The position numbers and the translations under genes were made by a program. 64,000 bases of DNA from Kaistia soli DSM 19436 (GTDB taxonomy: Bacteria; Pseudomonadota; Alphaproteobacteria; Rhizobiales; Kaistiaceae), in the NCBI RefSeq assembly GCF_900129325.1, contig NZ_FQUP01000007.1, positions 2,501-66,500 on the forward strand. Direction: 5' to 3'. Shown here one piece after another: positions 36,594-46,112 of the stretch (within the stretch, counting starts at the first letter, position 1; each line of letters opens with the position of its first letter). The notes under the pieces are model-generated. The model saw only the letters and a list, made by a program, of their open reading frames with translations. It was not told where the DNA came from and searched no databases.

Positions 36594-37622
36594 CTAGCGC
36601 TCCGTGAGCTTCAGTTCGATGCGGCGATTCTTGGCATTCGCCTCGTCGCTGTCGCCGGGCTCCAGCGGCTGATACTCGCCAAAGCCGGCGGCGACCAGAT
36701 GCTGGGGCGAGACGCCGCGATCGATCAGATAGCGCACCACGGCAATAGCGCGGGCAGCCGACAACTCCCAATTGTTGCGGAAGCGGCCGGTGCCCGAGAG
36801 CGGGCGCGCGTCGGTGTGACCGTCGACACGCAGCACCCAGGCGATCTCAGGAGGAATCTCACCTTCAAGCTGCTTGATGGCGTCGGCGAGCTTGTCGAGC
36901 TCGACCTTGCCGGCGTCGTTGAACTCGTCGGAGCCGGAGGGGAACAACACTTCGGATTGGAAGACGAAGCGGTCGCCGACCACGCGGATATCCGGACGGT
37001 CGCCGAGGATTTCGCGGAGGCGGCCGAAGAAGTCCGAGCGGTAGCGCGACAGCTCCTGGACACGCTGGGCGAGGGCGACGTTGAGACGCTTGCCGAGATC
37101 GGCGATCTGGGTCTGGCTCTCCTGGTCGCGCTTTTCCGAGGCGCCGAGCGCATCTTCGAGAGCGGCGATCTGGCGGCGCAGCGCCGCGATCTGCTGGTTC
37201 AGGATCTCGACCTGCGATAGCGCCTTCTGGCTCACCACCTTCTCGTTCTCGAGCGCCTTGGTGATGATGGCGATCTGGCCGTCGGCCGAATTGGCGGCCT
37301 GCGAGGAACTGTCGGCGGCGCCCTTGAGACGGTCGCGCTCGCTCTCCGCCGCACCCAGCGAGGCGCGCATGCTCGTGAGTTCGTCGTTGAGCTCCTGCTT
37401 GTTGGAGCGCTCCATCGCAAGGAGTTCCGTCAGCTCCGCGATCTGCGAATTGAGACGGTTCAGCACCGTGTCCTTGCCGCTAATCTCCCGCGTCTGCAGG
37501 AACTGCAGCAGCGCGAAAATCGACAAGAGGAAGATGAAGACCAGCAGGAGATTGGAGAGGACGTCGACGAAGGCGGGCCAGACATCGCTTCTCGCCTCGC
37601 GGCGGCGGGCGCGTACGGCCAA
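36594..37622 (-). CDS. MotB-like peptidoglycan-binding stator protein
   Basis: A 342-residue protein. One transmembrane helix (about 18-42, FVDVLSNLLLVFIFLLSIFALLQFL) contains D20, placed like the proton-binding Asp of MotB. Residues about 45-165 form a coiled coil, and 205-342 an OmpA-like domain (VLFPSGSDEF; RVDGHTDARP; NRRIELKL). It would anchor a five-helix ion-driven motor to the cell wall. Translation starts at TTG 37622, two bases after the MotA-like stop, with gggaga upstream. It is not a flagellar MotB: no flagellar genes occur here. The physiological role is unknown. Confidence 0.8.
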   Translation of the reverse strand: MAVRARRREARSDVWPAFVDVLSNLLLVFIFLLSIFALLQFLQTREISGKDTVLNRLNSQIAELTELLAMERSNKQELNDELTSMRASLGAAESERDRLKGAADSSSQAANSADGQIAIITKALENEKVVSQKALSQVEILNQQIAALRRQIAALEDALGASEKRDQESQTQIADLGKRLNVALAQRVQELSRYRSDFFGRLREILGDRPDIRVVGDRFVFQSEVLFPSGSDEFNDAGKVELDKLADAIKQLEGEIPPEIAWVLRVDGHTDARPLSGTGRFRNNWELSAARAIAVVRYLIDRGVSPQHLVAAGFGEYQPLEPGDSDEANAKNRRIELKLTER

Positions 37623-37624
37623 GT

Positions 37625-38641
37625 CTATTCTCCCGGCGTCGGTTGTTTCAGCGCGCGGGCGATGACTTCGAGCAATTGCTGGATGTCGCGCTGCTGGTCA
37701 GCCTGCTGCTCAACCCAGCCGCGCACGACCTGCTGCTCGCTGCGCATGTGCTGGACGAGACCCTGAATGCCTTCGGCCAGATTGGCCATGGCAGCGGTCG
37801 CGCGCTGCGAGGAGGCTGGCGCCCCGGCGCCGCCGCCTTCCTGGAGGGCAAGTGTCAGCCGTTCGACGGCAAGGCGGAGATCATCGCCAGAAGCGGCGCG
37901 ATCGGTCACATCCAGCATCGTCGGATCGAGGTCGGTGACCGTCGCCAGCCAGTCTTCAAGCTCGGTGTAGAACTTGTTCTGGGCCTGGCCGGCCTGGAGA
38001 TCGAGAAAACCAAGGATCAGCGAGCCCGAAAGGCCGAACAGCGAGGACGAGAAAGCCGTGCCCATGCCGGCCAGCGGGCTCTGCAGGCCGGCCTTCAGAT
38101 CCTCGAAGATGACGGCGCTGTCGCCTGTGCCGACATTCAGCGAGCCGATGGCGTCGGCAACGGCGCTCACGGTCTGCAGCAGGCCCCAGAACGTGCCGAG
38201 CAGGCCGAGGAAGATCAGGAGGCCGGTGAGGTAGCGCGAGGTGTCGCGGTCCTCATCAAGGCGCATCAGGATCGAATCCAGCACCGATCGCATCGTCTGG
38301 GTCGAGATCGACATGCGGCCGATGCGGTCGCCGAGGATCGCGGCCATGGGCGCGAGCAGAACGGGCATGCGCTCCATCTCGGCCGAGCGGTCCGAGGTCC
38401 GGAACGAGTTGACCCAGCGGATTTCCGGGAAGATTCGGATCACCTGGCGGAAGGCCAGCATGATGCCGATCGCCAGCACCGCAAGGATGACGCCGTTCAG
38501 TGCCGGATTGGCGAGGAAGGAGGCATAGGCCTGGCGATAGAGGATGAGGGCGACGAAGCCGGCGATGATCAGGAAGATGATCATCCGCCAGAGATAGACC
38601 TGGGGGCTCGCAAGCCTGTAGGGATCGAAGTCTCGTGCCAT
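37625..38641 (-). CDS. MotA/ExbB-like channel protein
   Basis: A 338-residue membrane protein with TM helices at about 17-39, 48-70, 147-170 and 195-222. The third and fourth helices (YLTGLLIFLGLLGTFWGLLQTV; GMGTAFSSSLFGLSGSLILGF) match the MotA/TolQ/ExbB proton-channel pattern. A long cytosolic loop and a coiled-coil C-terminal tail (RSEQQVVRGWVEQQADQQRDIQQLLE) complete it. It pairs with the MotB-like gene two bases downstream. The pair resembles ZorA/ZorB in architecture, but the defence partners are missing. Confidence 0.8.
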   Translation of the reverse strand: MARDFDPYRLASPQVYLWRMIIFLIIAGFVALILYRQAYASFLANPALNGVILAVLAIGIMLAFRQVIRIFPEIRWVNSFRTSDRSAEMERMPVLLAPMAAILGDRIGRMSISTQTMRSVLDSILMRLDEDRDTSRYLTGLLIFLGLLGTFWGLLQTVSAVADAIGSLNVGTGDSAVIFEDLKAGLQSPLAGMGTAFSSSLFGLSGSLILGFLDLQAGQAQNKFYTELEDWLATVTDLDPTMLDVTDRAASGDDLRLAVERLTLALQEGGGAGAPASSQRATAAMANLAEGIQGLVQHMRSEQQVVRGWVEQQADQQRDIQQLLEVIARALKQPTPGE

Positions 38642-38723
38642 CGGTCGGGCCGGCCGTCTCAAAGGGGAGGTGTACCTCACTCCTGTAGCGTGATTTGGCC
38701 GAAATTAGGAAGACTTTTGGACA

Positions 38724-38746
38724 GCCGGGCGATCTAGCCGCCCGGC
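38724..38746 (-). terminator. Hairpin after fba
   Basis: A perfect 8-bp stem gccgggcg / cgcccggc with a seven-base loop, 28 bases past the aldolase stop. There is no proper T tract, so termination is uncertain; it may protect the mRNA end. Confidence 0.35.
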
Positions 38747-38773
38747 CGAGCCTCGCAGCGGTGGCGCGATCGG

Positions 38774-39805
38774 TCAGGCCGCCTGCTTTTCCTTGGCGTC
38801 GGTCCATTCGCCGACCGTCGCAAGACCGTTCATCTCGCAGCGATGCAGGAAGGCGCGCTGACCGGCCGCGACATTCTCCGCCTTGCCGCCCCAGGCCTGG
38901 ATTGCCGCCGCCTGCAGCGCGCGGCCGAAGGAGAAGGTGATCGGCCAGGGCAGGCCCTTGATCTGGTTGATGGCCGAGAGATTGGCCGTCGCTTCCTCAT
39001 CCGACTGGCCGCCGGACAGGAACGCGATGCCCGGCACCGTGGTCGGAACGCTTGCATGGAACACCGCGACCGTGCGCTCGGCGATCTCCTGCGCGCTGAC
39101 GACCTGACCGCTGTCCTTGCCGGGGACGACCATGTTCGGCTTGAGGATCATGCCGGTGAGATCGACGCGGAGACGCACCAACTCCTCGAAGACGACGCGC
39201 AGCACTTCCTGCGTCACGGCCTGGCAGCGCTCGATGTCGTGCGTCGCCTCGACGCCGTCCATCAGCACTTCCGGCTCAACGATCGGCACGATGCCTTCCG
39301 ACTGGCAGAGCGCAGCGTAGCGAGCGAGGGCATGGGCGTTCGCATAGGTCGCGCCGGCAGTCGGAAGGACCTTGGAGATGGCGATCGCTGCCCGCCACTT
39401 CGCGAAGCGTGCGCCGAGGCCGCGATACTCGGCCAGCCGCTTGCCCAGGCCGTCGAGCCCTTCGGTGATCGTCTCGCCCGGGAAGCCGACCATCGGGATC
39501 GCGCCGGCATCGACCTTGATGCCGGGAATGGAGCCGGCGTCCTCGATCAGCTTGACGAGGGGCGTGCCATCCTTGGCCGACTGGCGGATCGTCTCGTCGA
39601 AGAGGATGACGCCGGAGATGTGGTCGTGCATCGCCTTCTTGGCGCTGAACAACATCTCGCGGTAGTCGCGCCGGCTCTCGACCGTCGAGGTCAGATTGAT
39701 CGTGTCGAACCGCTTCTTGATCGTGCCAGAGCTCTCGTCGGCAGCAAGGATTCCCTTGTGTGGCACAACCAGGCGGCGGGCAATGTCCTGCAAGCTCTCG
39801 CTCAT
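38774..39805 (-). CDS. fbaB: Class I fructose-bisphosphate aldolase
   Basis: A 343-residue class I (Schiff-base) aldolase cleaving fructose-1,6-bisphosphate to triose phosphates. It has VVPHKGILAADES at the start, the GIVPIVEPEVLMDG segment and the Schiff-base lysine K222 in GMILKPNM, then FLSGGQSDEEAT and SFGRALQAAAI. No metal ligands of class II enzymes are seen. It is the last gene of the tkt-gap-pgk-fba block and has its own AT-rich palindromic upstream region. Confidence 0.95.
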   Translation of the reverse strand: MSESLQDIARRLVVPHKGILAADESSGTIKKRFDTINLTSTVESRRDYREMLFSAKKAMHDHISGVILFDETIRQSAKDGTPLVKLIEDAGSIPGIKVDAGAIPMVGFPGETITEGLDGLGKRLAEYRGLGARFAKWRAAIAISKVLPTAGATYANAHALARYAALCQSEGIVPIVEPEVLMDGVEATHDIERCQAVTQEVLRVVFEELVRLRVDLTGMILKPNMVVPGKDSGQVVSAQEIAERTVAVFHASVPTTVPGIAFLSGGQSDEEATANLSAINQIKGLPWPITFSFGRALQAAAIQAWGGKAENVAAGQRAFLHRCEMNGLATVGEWTDAKEKQAA

Positions 39806-39868
39806 GCGTATCGATCTCTTGTCGAAGCGGGGATCGGCCGATCCGACCCGCAAACCCTGCATACCGTG

Positions 39869-39902
39869 CGGGTTTTGATTTTGCATCGCAAAATAAAACC
39901 CG
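39869..39902 (-). promoter_or_regulatory. AT-rich palindrome upstream of fba
   Basis: Bases 39869-39884 and 39888-39902 are nearly exact inverted copies (one bulged base). The core attttgc-atc-gcaaaat (39878-39894) is a perfect 17-base operator-like palindrome, strikingly AT-rich for this genome. It lies about 73 bases before the fba start, a fitting place for a regulator site. Confidence 0.5.
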
Positions 39903-39982
39903 AAGAAGAGAACGTTCCGCCAGGATGAAGAGGGCGTCAATCAGGAGGATCGCGCGGCCCTCAAAAGATCACGATCTTCGCA

Positions 39983-41179
39983 TCATCCGCGCCGGAGAAC
40001 CTCGACGCCCGGCAGTTGCTTACCCTCAAGCCATTCAAGGAACGCGCCGCCCGCTGTCGAGATATAGCTGAAGTCATCTGCCGCGCCGGCTGCATTCAAC
40101 GCGGCGACCGTGTCGCCGCCGCCGGCGACCGAAAGCAGGTGGCCGTCGCGTGTCCGCGCCGCTGCATGTTGCGCCGCCGCCAGCGTGCCGCGGTCGAACG
40201 GCTCCATCTCGAAGGCCCCGAGCGGTCCGTTCCAGACCAGCGTCGCGGCGTCGTCGATCGCCGACTTGACGCGCTCGATCGAATGCGGGCCGATATCGAG
40301 GATCATCGCGTCGGCCGGAATTGAATCGACTGCATAGGCTTGGCTCGGCGCCCGAGCCTCGAAGCGCCAGGCGACCACGGCGTCGACCGGCAGGATGATG
40401 GCGCAGCCGCTGTCGGCGGCCGTAGCGAGGATGCGACGCGCGGTATCGGCAAGCTCATGCTCGCAAAGCGACTTGCCGACATTGTAGCCTTGGGCGTTCA
40501 GGAAGGTATTCGCCATGCCGCCGCCGATCACCAGCGCGTCGACCTTGGTCACCAGATTGTTGAGCAACTCGATCTTGGACGAAACCTTGGCGCCGCCGAC
40601 GACAGCGATCACCGGGCGGCGCGGCGCGGTCAGCGCCTTCTCAAGCGCTTCCAGTTCCGACTGCATCGAGCGGCCGGCAAAGGCCGGAAGCTGGCGCGCG
40701 ATGCCTTCGGTCGAGGCATGGGCGCGGTGCGCGGCCGAGAAGGCGTCGTCGACATAGATGTCGCCGAGCTCGGCCAGGGCCGAAACGAAGATCGGGTCGT
40801 TCTTTTCCTCGCCCTTGTGAAAGCGGGTGTTTTCCAGGAGCAGAACATCGCCGTCCGACATCCGCGCGATCGCCGAGGCTGCGTCGTTGCCGATGCAGTC
40901 ATTGGCGAAGGCAACCGGCTTGCCGAGCAGCGTCTGCAACACGGGAACGACGGGCGCGAGCGACATGTCGGGGACGCGCTCGCCCTTCGGCCGGCCGAAA
41001 TGGGCAAGCAGGATCGCCTTGCCGCCCTTCTTCGTCACCTCGTTGACCGTCGGCAGAATGGCGCGGATGCGCGTGTCGTCGGTGACGACGCGGTCGTTCA
41101 TCGGCACGTTGAGATCAACACGGATCAGGACGCGCTTGCCCTTCACTTCGGCGGAATCGAGGGTTCGGAAGGCGGTCAT
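39983..41179 (-). CDS. pgk: Phosphoglycerate kinase
   Basis: A 398-residue enzyme interconverting 1,3-bisphosphoglycerate and 3-phosphoglycerate with ADP/ATP. Landmarks are [13 protein letters not shown] near residue 13, the substrate-binding [10 protein letters not shown] and [28 protein letters not shown], and the C-terminal [12 protein letters not shown] glycine-rich loop. Full length. It lies between gap and fba on one strand. Confidence 0.97.
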   Translation of the reverse strand: MTAFRTLDSAEVKGKRVLIRVDLNVPMNDRVVTDDTRIRAILPTVNEVTKKGGKAILLAHFGRPKGERVPDMSLAPVVPVLQTLLGKPVAFANDCIGNDAASAIARMSDGDVLLLENTRFHKGEEKNDPIFVSALAELGDIYVDDAFSAAHRAHASTEGIARQLPAFAGRSMQSELEALEKALTAPRRPVIAVVGGAKVSSKIELLNNLVTKVDALVIGGGMANTFLNAQGYNVGKSLCEHELADTARRILATAADSGCAIILPVDAVVAWRFEARAPSQAYAVDSIPADAMILDIGPHSIERVKSAIDDAATLVWNGPLGAFEMEPFDRGTLAAAQHAAARTRDGHLLSVAGGGDTVAALNAAGAADDFSYISTAGGAFLEWLEGKQLPGVEVLRRG

Positions 41180-41203
41180 GCTGCGTGTCCTCGTGGATTG
41201 CTG

Positions 41204-41228
41204 CGGGTCCGGACCATGCCCGGACCCG
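41204..41228 (-). other. Intercistronic hairpin gap-pgk
   Basis: A perfect 9-bp GC-rich stem cgggtccgg / ccggacccg with a seven-base loop sits in the 99-base gap between gap and pgk, without a T tract. It looks like an mRNA processing or stability element rather than a terminator. Confidence 0.5.
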
Positions 41229-41278
41229 ATCTTCATCGGTGGCTTCTGTTCGCCAATACGCTCAGACCGACGTGATGA

Positions 41279-42286
41279 TCAGATCGTCTTGGCGAGGGCG
41301 ACCGACATGTCGGCCATGCGGTTCGAGAAACCCCATTCATTGTCGTACCAGGCGAGCACACGAACAAACGTGCCGTCGATCACCTTGGTCTGGTCGAGAT
41401 GGAAGGTGGCCGAATGCGGGTCGTGGTTGAAGTCATGCGAGACGTTCGGCTGGTCCGTCACCGCGAGAATGCCCTTCAGCGGGCCGTTCGCAGCGGCGAC
41501 CATGGCGGCGTTGATCTCTTCCTTGGTCGTGGCGCGGTCGGCGACGAAGGTCAGGTCGATCAGCGAGACATTCGGCGTCGGAATACGGATAGCGCTGCCG
41601 TCGAGCTTGCCCTTCAGGGAGGGAATGACGAGGCCGATCGCCTTGGCGGCGCCGGTCGAGGTCGGGATCGAGGAGAGCGCTGCGGCGCGGCCGCGATAGA
41701 GATCCTTGTGCATCGTATCCAGAGTCGGCTGGTCGCCGGTGTAGGAATGCACCGTCGTCATGTAGCCGTGATGGATGCCGACGAGGTCCTGCAGCACCTT
41801 GGCGACCGGCGCCAGGCAGTTTGTCGTGCAGGAACCGTTCGAGATGACAAGGTGGTCCTTGGTCAGGCCGTCATGATTGACACCGAAGACGGCGGTGTAA
41901 TCGGCATGGTCGGCGGGGGCCGAGACGATGACGCGCTTGGCGCCAGCGGTCAGGTGCGCCGCCGCCTTGTCGCGCGAGGTGAAGATACCCGTGCACTCCA
42001 GCGCGATATCGACGCCGAGCTCGCCATGCGGCAGCGTCGCCGGGTCCTTAATGGCGGTGACGCGGATCGGCTTGCCGTCGACGACGATGCTGTCGCCCTC
42101 GACCCTCACATCCTTCGGAAAGCGGCCATGCACCGAATCGAAGCGAAGCAGGTGCGCATTGGTCTCGACCGGGCCGAGATCGTTGACCGAGACGACCTCG
42201 ATGTCCGTGCGGCCCGATTCAACGATCGCGCGCAGGATGTTGCGCCCGATCCGGCCAAACCCGTTGATAGCAACCCGCACCGCCAT
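41279..42286 (-). CDS. gap: Glyceraldehyde-3-phosphate dehydrogenase
   Basis: A 335-residue enzyme oxidising glyceraldehyde-3-phosphate to 1,3-bisphosphoglycerate. It carries the NAD fold [10 protein letters not shown], the catalytic cysteine C153 in [12 protein letters not shown] (Gly where many have Ala), base H180 in [10 protein letters not shown], and the C-terminal [12 protein letters not shown]. It follows tkt by 76 bases and precedes pgk by 99. Confidence 0.97.
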   Translation of the reverse strand: MAVRVAINGFGRIGRNILRAIVESGRTDIEVVSVNDLGPVETNAHLLRFDSVHGRFPKDVRVEGDSIVVDGKPIRVTAIKDPATLPHGELGVDIALECTGIFTSRDKAAAHLTAGAKRVIVSAPADHADYTAVFGVNHDGLTKDHLVISNGSCTTNCLAPVAKVLQDLVGIHHGYMTTVHSYTGDQPTLDTMHKDLYRGRAAALSSIPTSTGAAKAIGLVIPSLKGKLDGSAIRIPTPNVSLIDLTFVADRATTKEEINAAMVAAANGPLKGILAVTDQPNVSHDFNHDPHSATFHLDQTKVIDGTFVRVLAWYDNEWGFSNRMADMSVALAKTI

Positions 42287-42330
42287 ATCTGGTCTCCTGA
42301 AGAGGCGCATCGCGCCGTCGTTGTCATGGT

Positions 42331-42353
42331 CGGCCGGGACGCGTGCCCGGCCG
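42331..42353 (-). other. Intercistronic hairpin tkt-gap
   Basis: A perfect 8-bp stem cggccggg / cccggccg with a seven-base loop fills the 76-base gap between tkt and gap. As at 41204, there is no T tract. Confidence 0.5.
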
Positions 42354-42362
42354 CTCCGTCAT

Positions 42363-44354
42363 TCACGTGTTCGAATCGAGCCGCTTCAAAGCCGCATCGG
42401 CCGCCGCATCGGCCGTGATTCCGAAATAGGGATAGAGCGCCTCGATCGGCGCGCTGGCGCCGAAGGTGCTCATGCCGATGAAGATGCCGTCATTGCCGAT
42501 GAAGGCGTCCCAGCCCTGGCGGATGGCGGCCTCGACGGCGACCTTGACCTTCGAATTGCCGATCGTCGCTGCTTGGTACGCCTCGTCCTGCTTGAAGAAC
42601 AGCTCGAAGCAGGGGACCGAGACGACGCGGGCCGTGCGGCCAGCGGCCTCGATCTTCGCCTTGGCGTTGACCGCGATCTCGACTTCCGAGCCGGTGGCGA
42701 ACAGCGTCACGTCGGCGGTCTCGGGCCCATCGATCAGATAGGCGCCGCGGGCCGACTTGTTCTCCGACGAATGCTGGACGCGCAGCACCGGAAGGTTCTG
42801 GCGCGAAAGGGCGAGCAGCGAAGGATTGTGTCGGCTCTCGAGCGCGATCTGCCAGGCTTCGGCAACCTCGACGGCGTCCGCGGGGCGGAAGACGTTGAGT
42901 TGCGGGATGGCGCGGAGTGCGGCGAGATGCTCGACCGGCTGGTGGGTCGGGCCGTCCTCGCCGAGGCCGATCGAATCATGCGTCATCACATAGATGACCG
43001 GCGCGCCGGTGAGCGCCGAAAGGCGGATCGCCGGGCGGGCATAATCGGAGAACACGAGGAACGTGCCGCCATAGGGCGCGAAGCCACCATGCTGCGCGAT
43101 GCCGTTCATCGCCGCCGACATGCCGAATTCGCGGATGCCGTAATGGATGTAGCGGCCGGAATAATCGTCGGGCGTTAGCGGACGCTGCGGCTTGCCGCGC
43201 GTCAGGTTCGAGCCGGTGAGGTCCGCCGATCCGCCGACCAATTCCGGAACGATGGCGGTCAGCATGTCGAGCGCCATCTCCGAGGACTTGCGGGTGGCGA
43301 CCTTCGGCTTGGTATCGGAAAGGCTGCGCTTGTAGGCCTCGACCGCCGCCTCGAAATTGCCGGGCAGGATATTGGCGAAGCGGCGCTTGAACTCGGATTT
43401 GACGTTGTGCTCGCGAGCGGCGAAGCGCGCCTCCCAGGCTTCGCGATCGGCGATCCAGCGCTTGGCGGTGTCGTGCCAGGCGCTCGAAACGTCGTCCGGA
43501 ATCTCAAACGCCGGATAGGGCCAGTGCAGCGCCTCGCGGGCGCCGGCGATCTCGGTCGCGCCAAGCGCGGAGCCGTGCGAAGCGTGGCTGTCGGCCTTGG
43601 TCGGGGCGCCGTAGCCGATAATGGTCTTGCAGGCGATCATCGAAGGCTTGTCGGACGCCTTGGCGCGCTCGATCGCCGCGGCAACGGCCTCGCGGTCGAA
43701 GCCGTCGACATGCTCGGCATTCCAGCCCGACGCCTTGAAGCGCGCGACCTGGTCAATCGAGGTCGAAAGGTCGGTATGACCGTCGATGGTGATGCGGTTG
43801 TCGTCCCAGAGGACGATCAGCTTGTTGAGCTTCAGGTGGCCCGCGAGGTCGATCGCCTCGTGGCTGACGCCTTCCATGAGGCAACCGTCACCGGCGATGA
43901 CATAAGTGTGGTGGTCGACGATATCCTCGCCGAATTCGGCGGCGAGCATGCGCTCGGCCAGCGCGAAGCCGACCGACATGGCGAGACCCTGGCCGAGAGG
44001 ACCGGTGGTGGTCTCGATGCCTGTGGTGTGGAAGTTCTCGGGGTGGCCCGGGGTCTTGGAATGGAGCTGACGGAACTGCTTCAGTTCGTCCATCGTCACG
44101 ACGCTCGATCCGAGCAGCTCGAGGATGGAATAGAGCAGCATCGAACCGTGGCCGGCCGACAAAATGAAACGGTCACGATCGGGCCAATGCGGCTGCGCGA
44201 CGTCAAATTTCAGGAAGCGTGTGAAGAGCACGGTCGCCACATCGGCCATGCCCATCGGCATGCCGGGATGGCCAGACTTCGCCTTCTCGACGGAATCCAT
44301 GGCGAGCGCGCGGATGGCGTTGGCCATGCGCGTTTCAAGTTGGGGATCAATCAT
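42363..44354 (-). CDS. tkt: Transketolase
   Basis: A 663-residue thiamine-diphosphate enzyme of the pentose phosphate pathway. Landmarks: [16 protein letters not shown] at the start, the ThDP-binding [14 protein letters not shown] and [14 protein letters not shown], the pyrimidine-domain [14 protein letters not shown] and [18 protein letters not shown]. Full length for the family. It heads a block with gap, pgk and fba, linking the pentose phosphate and glycolytic routes. Confidence 0.97.
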   Translation of the reverse strand: MIDPQLETRMANAIRALAMDSVEKAKSGHPGMPMGMADVATVLFTRFLKFDVAQPHWPDRDRFILSAGHGSMLLYSILELLGSSVVTMDELKQFRQLHSKTPGHPENFHTTGIETTTGPLGQGLAMSVGFALAERMLAAEFGEDIVDHHTYVIAGDGCLMEGVSHEAIDLAGHLKLNKLIVLWDDNRITIDGHTDLSTSIDQVARFKASGWNAEHVDGFDREAVAAAIERAKASDKPSMIACKTIIGYGAPTKADSHASHGSALGATEIAGAREALHWPYPAFEIPDDVSSAWHDTAKRWIADREAWEARFAAREHNVKSEFKRRFANILPGNFEAAVEAYKRSLSDTKPKVATRKSSEMALDMLTAIVPELVGGSADLTGSNLTRGKPQRPLTPDDYSGRYIHYGIREFGMSAAMNGIAQHGGFAPYGGTFLVFSDYARPAIRLSALTGAPVIYVMTHDSIGLGEDGPTHQPVEHLAALRAIPQLNVFRPADAVEVAEAWQIALESRHNPSLLALSRQNLPVLRVQHSSENKSARGAYLIDGPETADVTLFATGSEVEIAVNAKAKIEAAGRTARVVSVPCFELFFKQDEAYQAATIGNSKVKVAVEAAIRQGWDAFIGNDGIFIGMSTFGASAPIEALYPYFGITADAAADAALKRLDSNT

Positions 44355-44466
44355 GATTTGCTCTTCGCTTCGAATGGGGGCGGAGCTGATCGCATCGCCG
44401 CGCCCGGCCTCGTTGTCGTTCGGATCGATACCCGGCCGCAGCGACCGTCGGGAAAGGTCGAAGCGA

Positions 44467-44494
44467 CAAATAACAGGTCAGGGAGTCGAGTCAA
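44467..44494 (-). promoter_or_regulatory. Possible promoter of tkt
   Basis: On the minus strand TTGACT (44494-44489) and TATTTG (44472-44467) are separated by 16 bases, about 110 bases before the tkt ATG. The -10 is weak. Confidence 0.35.
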
Positions 44495-44567
44495 TCGCGC
44501 GCGATGCCGGGGCGCCGGCTTCGATTCCGCGCGCTTCATGGCGTTTTCCTTTGCCGGCGACGTGCCA

Positions 44568-44597
44568 TTGACGCTCGGTTCCAGCCCTGCCTAGAAT
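44568..44597 (+). promoter_or_regulatory. Promoter of DUF4164-zapA
   Basis: TTGACG (44568-44573) and TAGAAT (44592-44597) are 18 bases apart. The expected start near 44604 gives a leader of about 39 bases before the DUF4164 gene. Confidence 0.6.
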
Positions 44598-44642
44598 CAA
44601 CCGACACGGCTTCGACACCGGGCCAGAGGGGGCGAGGCAGAC

Positions 44643-44924
44643 ATGCAAGGTACGTCTCCTATCGAGAATGCGTTGAGACGTCTCACGGCTGCGCTGGATG
44701 CGTTGGAGGGTGCGGTCGACGGACGGCTGGATTCCGGGCACAGGCTCGAGGAACTCGAAGCCGAATTGCAGCGTATCAGCCTCGACCGTTCGCGCCTCGC
44801 GCAGTCGCTCGACGTGGCAGAGGCGCGCTCCGACCGGATCGAGGAGGCGAATCAGGACGTATCGCGGCGGCTCGTCGCAGCGATGGAAACGATCAGGTCC
44901 GTCCTCGATCGCAACGGAGCGTAA
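44643..44924 (+). CDS. DUF4164 coiled-coil protein
   Basis: A 93-residue almost fully helical protein (ALRRLTAALDALEGAVDGRL; LEELEAELQRISLDRSRLAQSLDVAEARSDRIEEANQDVSRRL) of the DUF4164 family, found just before zapA in Rhizobiales. It probably helps in division, as judged by its partner, but no function is proven. It is four bases from zapA. Confidence 0.85.
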   Translation: MQGTSPIENALRRLTAALDALEGAVDGRLDSGHRLEELEAELQRISLDRSRLAQSLDVAEARSDRIEEANQDVSRRLVAAMETIRSVLDRNGA

Positions 44925-44928
44925 GCCC

Positions 44929-45300
44929 ATGCCGCAGGTCAACGTCACCATCAATGGCAAGATCTACCGCATGGCCTGCGACGACGGGCAGGAGGCGCAC
45001 CTCGAGGGGCTGGCGGATCGCCTGAATGTGGTCATCGATCGCCTGCGCGGCAGCTTCGGCGAGATTGGCGATCAGCGGCTCACGGTGATGGCGGCGCTGA
45101 CGATGGGGGATGAACTCACGGAGGCGCATCGGCGCATCCGCCGCCTGGAAGCCGAGCTCGCCGGCATCAACGAGACCAAGTCGGCCGTCATCGCCCGGTA
45201 TGAAGAGGCGGAAGCAGGCTTTGCGCGCGCCATCGACCAGGCAGCCGTCCGGATCGAAGGATTCGCCGACCGGATGATCGCGCAGCGTCGCCAGGGCTGA
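44929..45300 (+). CDS. zapA: Cell division protein ZapA
   Basis: A 123-residue FtsZ-ring-associated protein: the N-terminal MPQVNVTINGKIYRMACDDGQEAHLEGLADRLN beta-hairpin domain, the LTVMAALTMGDELTEA helix, and a coiled-coil C-terminal half. ZapA cross-links FtsZ filaments. The 6S RNA and fau follow downstream, the order also known from E. coli. Confidence 0.92.
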   Translation: MPQVNVTINGKIYRMACDDGQEAHLEGLADRLNVVIDRLRGSFGEIGDQRLTVMAALTMGDELTEAHRRIRRLEAELAGINETKSAVIARYEEAEAGFARAIDQAAVRIEGFADRMIAQRRQG

Positions 45301-45361
45301 GGGCAGGGAACCGCCATCCGGCCGGGCCGTTCACTTCGAATTGCGGTTCGAGGAGACGCCG

Positions 45362-45880
45362 ATGTCCGAGACAGACCCTTCCGTGAAGACTGGCCCAGAG
45401 GCGCGCGCGAAAGTGTTCGCGCTGGTCGCGGATGCGCATATCGCGATGATGGCCAATCTCGGCGCGCACGGCCGCTGGCACGCAAGGCCGATGGCGACCG
45501 GCAAGGAACCGCTTGATGGTGCCCTGTGGTTTCTCACGGATGCCCGTTCGGGCAAGATCGAGGAGCTGGAGCAGGAGCCGACGGTGTTGCTCGCTTATTC
45601 CGACGAAGCGGCGGGCCGCTATGTCTCGATCTCCGGCATGGCATCGATCTCCCGCGAGCCGGCGAAGGTGCGCGCCCTGTGGTCGGAGGCAGCGCGCCCC
45701 TGGTTCTCAGGTGGGCCTGACGATCCCCATCTCGCGCTCATCCGTGTCGATATCGAGGAAGCCGAATACTGGGATGCCCCGTCCTCCGCGATGGTGAGCC
45801 TCTACGGCTATGCCAAGGCGATGTGGACCGATGAGCGTCCAGATGGCGAAGGCGAGCATGGCACGGTGGATTTTTCCTAG
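45362..45880 (+). CDS. PNPOx-like stress protein
   Basis: A 172-residue protein of the pyridoxamine-phosphate-oxidase-like split barrel, general-stress-protein-26 type: HIAMMANLGAHGRWHARPMATG, LWFLTDARSGKIEELEQEPTVLLAYSDE, YVSISGMASISREPAKVRALWSE and WFSGGPDDPHLALIRVD. These bind FMN or related cofactors; the substrate is unknown. The ATG follows gaggag. It sits between zapA and the 6S RNA gene. Confidence 0.88.
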   Translation: MSETDPSVKTGPEARAKVFALVADAHIAMMANLGAHGRWHARPMATGKEPLDGALWFLTDARSGKIEELEQEPTVLLAYSDEAAGRYVSISGMASISREPAKVRALWSEAARPWFSGGPDDPHLALIRVDIEEAEYWDAPSSAMVSLYGYAKAMWTDERPDGEGEHGTVDFS

Positions 45881-45909
45881 GAGGCGGCGGCATGGTCGCC
45901 TATATTGGC

Positions 45910-46074
45910 GGTGGCGATGCTGCGCGGCCCGACAGGATGTCTAATTCCCCGGGGCCTTATCGATCCAAAAGGGAGCTGTCCCTGTCCTGGCCCCTGGGCT
46001 AGGGTACACGGCGCCCACCTACGCTGTAGGTTCCCGGGATCGATCAATCCATCGGCCCATCGTGGGTCGCCACC
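45910..46074 (+). ncRNA. ssrS: 6S RNA
   Basis: About 165 bases with the 6S layout. The ends pair (ggtggcga, 45910-45917, with tcgccacc, 46067-46074), and the middle has the open-complex-like bulge flanked by conserved alphaproteobacterial blocks (ggggccttatcgatcc; aaagggagctgtccctg; ctgggctagggtacacggcgccc). 6S RNA binds the housekeeping RNA polymerase holoenzyme in slow growth. Its place directly before fau, with zapA upstream, is the classical context. A tatatt at 45901-45906 may be the -10 box. Confidence 0.85.
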
Positions 46075-46112
46075 TTTCCTTTTCATTTCAGACGTTCGAG
46101 ACCGGTTCCGCC

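Noticed and set aside
36594-38641. Zorya-type anti-phage defence (ZorA/ZorB)
   Set aside because: Only the motor-like pair is present; the ZorC/D or ZorE effectors are absent, neighbours are housekeeping, and similar pairs occur outside defence loci.
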